From a virus, in the IMG/VR virus record IMGVR_UViG_3300032011_000088, positions 1 to 28,177 of that record: DNA of 28,177 nt, one strand, 5' to 3'. Positions 21,821 through 28,177 of this stretch are shown piece by piece. The first letter of the stretch is position 1. Each line of letters starts with the position of its first letter. The position numbers were made by a program, and so were the translations under genes. The notes under the pieces were generated by a model. That model was given only the letters and a program-made list of their open reading frames with translations, was not told where the DNA came from and made no database searches.

Positions 21821-22921
21821 ATGAGCAGAATTTTAAGACGACCAATGTTTAGAGGTGGCCGTGTCGAAAGACGTGGCGGCGGAATTTCTCAATTAAGACC
21901 AGGCTATGATATGGGTGGTGAAGTAGAAGACTACATGGAAATTTTAGAAGCCGTTAGAAAATCTAGACCAGACTTACCCGAGAAAAAAGGAATGAGTACA
22001 GCAGACTATTTAAGAATAGCAAGTGCCGGTGCAGATATTATGGCTGCTCCTAGTGAAGGAAGTGGTATTGGCGGAGCTTTAAGATCAGCAGCTCCTGCGT
22101 TATCAGATTTAGGTACAGACATGGCAGCGAGTCTTGATGCGAGAACCGCGGCTAGAGCTGACCTATTAGCTAACGAAGAAAATGCTATTACAGATATAGC
22201 TGGAGCTATCATGAAGAGTAGAAATTACAGACCGGACCGTGGATTTGCTTTAAGTAAAAAACTTGATGATCTACAAAAGTTTGGTGAAGAAAAACAACAA
22301 CTTACTGCGATTTTAAATGATCCAGCATTATTAGTTGGATATATTACAGAAAATAATATTGACGGAAAAGATAATACAGAGAAATTAACTAACGCTAAAG
22401 TAGCAATAAATAATAGATTAGAAATTATTAACTCTGCCCTAAGAGTGTTAGAACCTAAAGATGAATACTTACTTGCTTTCTTAAAATCAGGCAGAGCAGG
22501 TCAGTTCTGGGAAACAGTTATTCAAGCAGAAGTAAAAGCTCAAGGTATACCATCTAGTGATCCTAAATTTGATTGGAACAGAGTAATTAACCGAGCTGCT
22601 GGTGGACAAAAAGATGGTGGCCTAACAACTGGTTATGCTAATGGTGGTTTAACTGCAGCGATGAGTGAAGAAGTTATTACTCCTCAAGGTTCGGAAATGG
22701 CAGAAGAAGTTGTAGAGGAAACGCCTGCAGTAGGATCTTCTGCTCCTTTAACCTTTGAACAACTAAGACAAAGATTACCTAAAGAAATTCCCGATGATGT
22801 TATTAGACTTCTTGCATCCAGTGATGAAGCTCTACTTGAATTTTCTAATATTGCGACTCAACAAGATGTTGATGAATTTAATGTAAAATACGGAGTAGAA
22901 CTTGTGTTACCGCAGGTTTAA
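21821..22921 (+). CDS. putative internal virion protein with GG motifs
   Basis: 366 residues. The N-terminus carries glycine/arginine tags (RPMFRGGRVERRGGG, GYDMGGEVEDYM), followed by an Ala-rich helical region at about 65-130 (YLRIASAGADIMAAPSEGSG, TDMAASLDARTAARADLLAN) and a longer helical domain to 260. The C-terminal third has further GG tags (AAGGQKDGGLTTGYANGG), then SEEVITPQGSEMAEEVVEE, which echoes the EEIITPDYL motif of the 19013 protein. A last helical segment (LTFEQLRQRLPKEIPDDVIR) closes it. It begins 1 base after the previous stop and ends 9 bases before the giant gene. An ejection or internal role is inferred from the block. Confidence 0.6.
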   Translation: MSRILRRPMFRGGRVERRGGGISQLRPGYDMGGEVEDYMEILEAVRKSRPDLPEKKGMSTADYLRIASAGADIMAAPSEGSGIGGALRSAAPALSDLGTDMAASLDARTAARADLLANEENAITDIAGAIMKSRNYRPDRGFALSKKLDDLQKFGEEKQQLTAILNDPALLVGYITENNIDGKDNTEKLTNAKVAINNRLEIINSALRVLEPKDEYLLAFLKSGRAGQFWETVIQAEVKAQGIPSSDPKFDWNRVINRAAGGQKDGGLTTGYANGGLTAAMSEEVITPQGSEMAEEVVEETPAVGSSAPLTFEQLRQRLPKEIPDDVIRLLASSDEALLEFSNIATQQDVDEFNVKYGVELVLPQV

Positions 22922-22930
22922 CATGATCTT

Positions 22931-25900
22931 ATGGCAGAAAAATTACCCCCTTATGAAGAATGGAAACTGGAAAATCCAGGTTCTTCCAAAGAATTTTACG
23001 ATCAAGTAAAAAAAAATCAAGAACTAGATTTCTCTCTTAAAAGTATTGTTAGTATTTATACAGATATTTTTAAAAGTGCAAAATCAAATTATCAAACAAA
23101 TAAAAGAAGAAACGAATTAATAGAAGATAATGAAAGAAAAGAAGACTTTCCTAAATACGACACCAAACTTCCTGAAATTAAACTAACTACTAAAGAAGCT
23201 GACAAAATAATTAAGAAAGTAGTATCGGAGGATACCCCTGATCTAAAAGACTTAGTTAAAACAGCAGACATTAAATTAGAAGCACAAGAAAATCCTAAAA
23301 CAAGTGGATTTACTAATGCTCTTATCTTTGCAACGGGTGGACCTTTATCCGTAAGAGATGATTCTCAACCATTAAGTATGGCTGGTTTTAGTGACAAGAA
23401 AAAAACAGAAATTGCGGACCAACTAATGTTAGTTAATGCAAACATAATTAAAATTAATGACACAACATATGTAGATACCACTACTGGAAACAATATATAT
23501 CAAGATATAGGAAAAAATAGATTAACGGCTCAAGCTATGAATGGTTTGTTAGAAGCTGGATATTCTATGGGACAACTTTTAACTATTCCTCTTGACTTAG
23601 CCCTAGATGAAAAATTTGAACTCACACAAAAATTAGATAACCTTTATAATAAAATGTATGAAGGGGGTGGCTTTAGAGATCCCAATACTATGGGTGAACA
23701 AGTTACTAAAACATTAGCAGAGTATGGGGTACCTTTTGGGCTTGCCGCTAAATTACTTAGACCTTTAAACTTAGTATTAAAAAGTAAACTTTCTAAATTA
23801 AGTAATAAAGCTGTACGTTACAGCACTAAAGCAGCTTTAAGTGTAGGATTTAATGCAGCGAGTTTTGGTGCTGCTGAATTTGTAGTAGGTAACAAAGGAG
23901 ATACTATTGACGCTCCAGATTTTTGGGGACTAGTCAACAATCCTGAAATAATGTTTGAAGGTGAAGAAGGTAAAAGAGGTAGAGACTTAGCACTAGCTAG
24001 ATTAAAAAACAAAATTAGATTTGGTTATGAAGGAACTAAAATTGGAGCAACGTGGGGATTAGTTGGAAGAGCTGCTCCTTTAGGTTTAAAATATGGTTTA
24101 AAAACTGCCGGTGGATTATTTAACTATGGAGGAAAAGTGGCAAATGCTACGGTGATTAGTCCATTAGGTAAGATCGCTACAGGTCAGGTACCTTTATCAG
24201 GTATGAGAGTTCCGTTTACTAAATATACAACACCAACTCTAATGTATAGTAAGAGTATTGTACCGGGAACATCAAGATTAGTAGCACAAGGTTTAAGAAA
24301 AGGTGGTAAGCTTGCTATGTTTAAAGCAATAGAGCCTATACTTAGAGGAGTAACTATTAGTAAAAAAGGAATAGGTTTTAAAAACAAAGGAGAGATACCT
24401 CCTTTTGATGAATGGAAATTATTTACTACAACAAATGCCAATCCTTTAAAAGCAAGACTAGCTAAGATTGCAAGACCAGTTAACTACCTTACTAAAGAAT
24501 TTAGAACTCCTAATGCAATTTATAAACTGCAAGAACAAGCAGGGCTTAATATTAAATCAGAAAATAGAGTTGTTAATAAATATCTTCAAGACTTAGAGGC
24601 AAGAGCTTACACTTTAGTTAAAGCACAAAATGGATTGTTTAATAAGAAAGCTGTGTCTCCTTTAGAAATAGAAAATCAAATGCAGTTAGTAGTTGCATAT
24701 TTAAAAAATCAAATAAGTAAAAACAAACTTCCAAAAGAATTACAAGAGTCAGCAGAAGGATTAAAGAAACATTTAAAACCAGCTAAGTCTAAATATTTAG
24801 AAATGTTACCTGAAGGTGATTTTCAAAATGCTTTAATTCCTATTATCAATAGTTACATGAGAAAGTCTATGGCTATTACTACCAATCCTATATACAACCC
24901 ACCTAAAGAAGTGGTAGAGGAAGCAGTCAAAGCTATGCTTAAACTTATTTCTTCAAGGAAAAATAAAGGAATGCAAGAAGAAGCTATTGAGATGTTTAAG
25001 AAAAAAGGTGTATCCCGAAAGCAAGCGCTTAATTTATTTGCCGAAGCAACTGTAAGAAATATGATTGTAGATGCTAAAGCTTATGCGGGAGATCCTATTA
25101 AGTATTTAAACAAAATATCTAAAGACATTTTAAAAAGTGACAAGCTAATTGTTACTGGAGCCGAACTACCTAAAACAATTAGAAAATTATTAGGTGAAGA
25201 AAAAAATGCTCAGTCTGAAATTCTTCAAACCATTACTGAAATGATTACAGGCATTGAAACTAAAAAAATGTATGATGAAATTTTAGAAATAGGATTAAAG
25301 AAAGGTTGGTTTAAAAAGAACAAAGGAACATTGGATACAACCCTAGAACCAATTGGTAATCTTCCAGGTATGGGAATGTTAAGAACTAATTTAAGTGACA
25401 TGTTTGCAAATCCTACAATGATTCAAGCTTTAAGAGGCAGTCAAGGTATTATAGATATGTTATTAAAAAGTAATGCTTATAGAGCATTAATGCAATTTAA
25501 AACAGGAGTTCAGTTTGGTAAAACGGGATTAAGTTTTGATACACAAATGAGGAACGTAGTTTCCACTCCTATGTTTGTAATTGGTTATGGATGGATAGGT
25601 GGTAAGGGTTCGGTCTCTGACGCTTTTAAATTTATTTATAATGATATTACTGGAGCAGGTAAAAAAATTACTAATCAAGCTTTTGTGGAGAGAGTGGGTA
25701 AAGGAATTAAACTTGGATACTTAGATGAAAGTATTGAAGCTCAAGAAATGTTAGCGGTCATTAAAAAACTTAATGAAAATCCTAACATAATTGATAGATG
25801 GATGAGTGGTGGTTTAAAAACTAAATTTATAGATAGAGCTACTCAGTTTTATCAAGCAGGAGATAACGTATGGAAAGAATATGCTTACGTATGGAATAGA

Positions 25901-27637
25901 AATAACCTAAACAATATTTTTAAAGGTAATAAAAAAGAATTAATTAAACAAGAAGAATTAGTAACGGGTCAAAAGTACAATCCTGTTTCTAAAATTACAA
26001 ACAAAACTAAAACTTATGACGATGCAGTGGATGAGTTTGCTGCATGGTATGCTCGAAACTTAATGCCAACATATAGTTTGGTACCTGAAGCAGTAAGAGT
26101 TATAAGAATGACTCCAATTGGAAGTTTTATCTCATGGCCTTCAGAAATTTTAAGATTAACAGGGGTAGCTGCACGAACAGCTTTAAGAGAAGCTTCATCT
26201 ACTAATGTAGCTATTCAACAAAATGGTTTAAGAAAATTAATGGGGATGACATTAACACTAGGAGCTGCGGGGGTAGTAATGGATAGAGTGTTTGAACAAT
26301 ATACAGGTGTAGATAGTGCTATGATAAAAGCGTTTAGAAGATCATTTGCCTATGAGTATGATAGAAATTCTAGATTCACGGCAGTGCAACCAATGAAAGA
26401 CAACACATTAACTCTTGTCAATTCTTCTTACGCAGATGTATGGGACTATCTTAAAAAGCCTATGAGAGCTTTCTTAAATCAAATAGGAGAAAAAGATACT
26501 AAAGTTATAGATAACAATGTAGCTTTAGGTATTTATGAAGCAGCTAAAGAGTTTGCTGAACCTTTCTTTACACAAAACTTAGCAATTGAACCTATCATTG
26601 ATGCTTTACCAACAGATTTAATGGGAAGAGGTGGAAACACTACAGAAGGTTATGGAGTTTATTCACCTACTGATGCATGGGGAACAAAAATTTACAAAGG
26701 AATAGAACACATTATTCAAACTGCTTTGCCTGGAACTATTCTTCAAGCTAAAAAATATGGAGACATTGCTTATGATATATACAAAGGAAGAGGTGATCCT
26801 AATGCAGCGTGGCAAAAATTTATTTCTACTCTTACAGGTCGTAAGATACAAAAATTTGATTTGTTAAAAATTATGAATCAAAAGGCTGGTAACTTTGCTT
26901 CAACTATTAAAGGAGATCTAACTTTATCAGAAAGTTTTTATCGTTCTTCGGATTGGGAAACAAGAGGACCTAATCAAATTGAAAAAGAATTTAATCAAAT
27001 TCAAGAAGAATCTTTTAGACAACAACAAAAGATACTACAGTTTGTAATGGATGCTAGAACCTTAGGTATTCCAGATTATAAAATTGCTGAATCATTAAAA
27101 AGATTAAAGAACGATCAACTTGTTTCTAATATAATGTATGGAGCTAAGTTTACTCCTTATACTTATTACAGTTCAGCATTTGAAAAAAGATATGAAACAG
27201 CTAGAAGAGAGGCGGAACTTAATAACAGACCTTTACCTGATTATAATTATGTATACCCTATTGGTAAATTAGAAACAGTAATGGCAAATCACATAGGATT
27301 AGATTTAAATAAATCTTATGAAGAAAACATGAAATTAAAAGAAGAAAGACTAAAAGGATTATTAGAAAACAAGAATCAAAAGGAAATTGTACCTGACAAT
27401 AATATTATTGTACCTGAAAAAAATGAGCAGGAATTATTTGATCAAAAAGTAATAGATCTTTTAAACAATTCTAAAGAAGCTTCTTTAAACACACCACCAC
27501 TAGACCCACAACCAACCGCAACAGCTATAACCGAAACAGCTTCTGCACCAATCAACGAAAAAACTGGATTGACAACAACTGAAACGGCGTTATTATCACC
27601 GCTAGAACAATCAATCCGATTAAAACAACGAGCTTAA
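22931..27637 (+). CDS. giant internal virion / ejection protein (1568 aa)
   Basis: 1568 residues, the largest gene here. The first 110 residues are charged. Hydrophobic, possibly membrane-inserting stretches lie at about 295-325 (STKAALSVGFNAASFGAAEF), 370-400 (IGATWGLVGRAAPLGL) and 1067-1130 (FISWPSEILRLTGVAA, LMGMTLTLGAAGVVMD). A block around 855-895 (LMQFKTGVQFGKTGLSFDTQ, MRNVVSTPMFVIGYGW) resembles domains of very large phage virion proteins I recall. PP(Y/F)(E/D)EWKL occurs at 6-13 and again at 490-497. No lysozyme or polymerase motif is evident. The long charged C-terminal region is Pro/Thr rich. It would enter the cell with DNA, comparable to T7 gp16 by position, but this is inference. 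The start has only a weak AGGT upstream. Confidence 0.65.
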   Translation: MAEKLPPYEEWKLENPGSSKEFYDQVKKNQELDFSLKSIVSIYTDIFKSAKSNYQTNKRRNELIEDNERKEDFPKYDTKLPEIKLTTKEADKIIKKVVSEDTPDLKDLVKTADIKLEAQENPKTSGFTNALIFATGGPLSVRDDSQPLSMAGFSDKKKTEIADQLMLVNANIIKINDTTYVDTTTGNNIYQDIGKNRLTAQAMNGLLEAGYSMGQLLTIPLDLALDEKFELTQKLDNLYNKMYEGGGFRDPNTMGEQVTKTLAEYGVPFGLAAKLLRPLNLVLKSKLSKLSNKAVRYSTKAALSVGFNAASFGAAEFVVGNKGDTIDAPDFWGLVNNPEIMFEGEEGKRGRDLALARLKNKIRFGYEGTKIGATWGLVGRAAPLGLKYGLKTAGGLFNYGGKVANATVISPLGKIATGQVPLSGMRVPFTKYTTPTLMYSKSIVPGTSRLVAQGLRKGGKLAMFKAIEPILRGVTISKKGIGFKNKGEIPPFDEWKLFTTTNANPLKARLAKIARPVNYLTKEFRTPNAIYKLQEQAGLNIKSENRVVNKYLQDLEARAYTLVKAQNGLFNKKAVSPLEIENQMQLVVAYLKNQISKNKLPKELQESAEGLKKHLKPAKSKYLEMLPEGDFQNALIPIINSYMRKSMAITTNPIYNPPKEVVEEAVKAMLKLISSRKNKGMQEEAIEMFKKKGVSRKQALNLFAEATVRNMIVDAKAYAGDPIKYLNKISKDILKSDKLIVTGAELPKTIRKLLGEEKNAQSEILQTITEMITGIETKKMYDEILEIGLKKGWFKKNKGTLDTTLEPIGNLPGMGMLRTNLSDMFANPTMIQALRGSQGIIDMLLKSNAYRALMQFKTGVQFGKTGLSFDTQMRNVVSTPMFVIGYGWIGGKGSVSDAFKFIYNDITGAGKKITNQAFVERVGKGIKLGYLDESIEAQEMLAVIKKLNENPNIIDRWMSGGLKTKFIDRATQFYQAGDNVWKEYAYVWNRNNLNNIFKGNKKELIKQEELVTGQKYNPVSKITNKTKTYDDAVDEFAAWYARNLMPTYSLVPEAVRVIRMTPIGSFISWPSEILRLTGVAARTALREASSTNVAIQQNGLRKLMGMTLTLGAAGVVMDRVFEQYTGVDSAMIKAFRRSFAYEYDRNSRFTAVQPMKDNTLTLVNSSYADVWDYLKKPMRAFLNQIGEKDTKVIDNNVALGIYEAAKEFAEPFFTQNLAIEPIIDALPTDLMGRGGNTTEGYGVYSPTDAWGTKIYKGIEHIIQTALPGTILQAKKYGDIAYDIYKGRGDPNAAWQKFISTLTGRKIQKFDLLKIMNQKAGNFASTIKGDLTLSESFYRSSDWETRGPNQIEKEFNQIQEESFRQQQKILQFVMDARTLGIPDYKIAESLKRLKNDQLVSNIMYGAKFTPYTYYSSAFEKRYETARREAELNNRPLPDYNYVYPIGKLETVMANHIGLDLNKSYEENMKLKEERLKGLLENKNQKEIVPDNNIIVPEKNEQELFDQKVIDLLNNSKEASLNTPPLDPQPTATAITETASAPINEKTGLTTTETALLSPLEQSIRLKQRA

Positions 27638-27641
27638 AATC

Positions 27642-27836
27642 ATGGCAATAGAACCTAAAACAACTAGAGAACACATTTTATCTTTATACGGACACATTTC
27701 AGGTGTTAAGAAAAATTTAAAACATGTACATGAAGACGTCGAGAAATTGGGCGGTAAGATAGATAAAGTCTATTGGGTTCTCTTAGCGGCTGCGGGAACA
27801 GCTGCACTCTTTGCCATAGAAAGGTTAATAAATTAA
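27642..27836 (+). CDS. XhlA-like small membrane protein (holin-type)
   Basis: 64 residues. A charged amphipathic helix (HISGVKKNLKHVHEDVEKLG) leads into one C-terminal transmembrane helix (VYWVLLAAAGTAALFAIERL). This soluble-coil-plus-single-helix design, placed just before a peptidase, matches XhlA-type hemolysin or accessory holin proteins of phages. It would localise to the inner membrane with the C-terminal helix, and help export or activate the lysin. Its stop overlaps the start of the peptidase gene (TAATG), a typical lysis-pair arrangement. The start has no strong ribosome site but lies 4 bases after the giant gene's stop. Confidence 0.75.
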   Translation: MAIEPKTTREHILSLYGHISGVKKNLKHVHEDVEKLGGKIDKVYWVLLAAAGTAALFAIERLIN

Positions 27837-28177
27837 TGCAGCTATCAAAACACTTTAGTTTAAAAGAGATGACCAAGTCAATGACAGCGCAGCGAAAAGG
27901 CATAGATAATACACCAGGATCTGGTGAAATAAAAAGTTTAGGAGATTTATGTTATGAAGTTTTGGAACCGCTTCGCGCGCATTTTGATAAACCCGTTACT
28001 ATTACCTCTGGCTACCGTTCCGAAGCGTTATGCGAAGCTATTGGTTCGAAGAAAACTTCGCAACATGCGAAGGGGCAAGCCGTCGACCTAGAAATTTTTG
28101 GCGTGCCAAATATTAAAACAGCTTACTGGCTACAAAATAACGTAGATTTTGACCAGCTAATCATGGAATACTACGAT
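27836..28177 (+). CDS. M15A-family zinc D-Ala-D-Ala peptidase, endolysin-type (N-terminal 114 residues)
   Basis: The frame is open to the window end (114 residues). It begins MQLSKHFSLKEMTKS, has VTITSGYRS (54-62), and the SQHAKGQAVDLEI core, whose His77 and Asp84 are two of the zinc ligands of M15A peptidases; the third His lies beyond the window. Such proteins cleave peptidoglycan stem peptides and act as phage endolysins. It starts on the TAATG shared with the XhlA-like gene. The 120 bases from 27961 to 28080 are 50 percent G+C by hand count, higher than neighbouring genes, with CGC, CCG and GCG codons and several CTTCGC/GCGAAG strings. This could reflect a different origin. Confidence 0.85.
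   Translation, partial: MQLSKHFSLKEMTKSMTAQRKGIDNTPGSGEIKSLGDLCYEVLEPLRAHFDKPVTITSGYRSEALCEAIGSKKTSQHAKGQAVDLEIFGVPNIKTAYWLQNNVDFDQLIMEYYD
28056..28072 (+). other. CTTCGC/GCGAAG hairpin inside the peptidase gene
   Basis: CTTCGC (28056-28061) and GCGAAG (28067-28072) form a perfect 6-bp stem with a 5-base loop. CGAAG (28047-28051) can alternatively pair with CTTCG (28056-28060). More copies occur at 27969, 28021 and 28032. It is in coding sequence, so it may be a consequence of codon choice rather than a signal. Confidence 0.3.

Noticed and set aside
22923-22930. ATG at 22923 as start of the giant protein
   Set aside because: It is in a different frame from the long coding region, which starts at 22931.
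22931-27637. Virion RNA polymerase or lytic transglycosylase assignment for the giant protein
   Set aside because: No polymerase motifs or catalytic Glu with lysozyme-like surroundings were recognisable; size alone is not enough.

Overview
The window looks like the structural (late) half of a short-tailed, podovirus-like marine phage genome. This rests on what is present and absent. A Mu gpT-type major capsid protein is followed by P22 gp4-like adaptor proteins, a 745-residue tail nozzle/stabilisation-type protein, a run of small beta-rich virion proteins, large ejection-type internal virion proteins and a lysis pair. No tail tube, sheath or tape-measure gene is visible. Every gene is on the + strand, spacing is very tight (many TAATG stop/start overlaps), and A+T-rich codons (TTA, AAA, GAA, CAA) dominate. 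The gene families resemble those I associate with uncultured marine phages and phages of SAR11/Pelagibacter-like or cyanobacterial hosts. The host assignment is inference; no host gene, tRNA or integrase is present to test it.

Layout. 1-2327: C-terminal end of an unidentified upstream gene, a putative capsid accessory protein (260-931), the major capsid protein (954-1859), a strong intrinsic terminator (1873-1903) and two small overlapping unknown genes. 2328-3389: an intergenic leader with a candidate promoter and inverted repeat, then two small beta-rich structural proteins separated by a UUCG-capped hairpin. 3398-7277: head-tail adaptor and tail accessory proteins, including an unusual cupredoxin-like domain fused to an adaptor (3398-4525) and a 58-residue gene (7101-7277). 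7277-11660: three tandem paralogous glycine-rich adhesin-like tail proteins. 11709-12164: a small tail-fibre-associated type protein. 12183-14594: a compact four-gene cassette with three recognisable 2-oxoglutarate/Fe(II) oxygenases and one beta-rich protein without a clear iron triad. 14609-14648: a hairpin. 14660-18917: further tail proteins, the nozzle-like protein and three small genes. 18919-18947: a good sigma70-like promoter. 19013-27637: four proteins probably carried inside the virion and ejected with DNA, ending in a 1568-residue protein. 27642-28177: an XhlA-like membrane protein and the N-terminal part of a zinc M15 peptidase, a likely lysis pair cut by the window end.

How the genes work together: capsid and decoration proteins build the head; the adaptor and nozzle proteins build the short tail; the glycine-rich paralogs and small beta proteins probably form the receptor-binding periphery; the 19013-27637 proteins would be ejected to carry DNA through the envelope; the last two genes would lyse the cell. 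The most unusual part is the 2OG oxygenase cassette set into the tail module directly after three glycine/proline-rich adhesins. It raises the testable idea that the phage chemically modifies its own tail proteins, or host envelope or nucleic acid substrates. The second is the cupredoxin-like domain, with all four type 1 copper ligands, on the adaptor.
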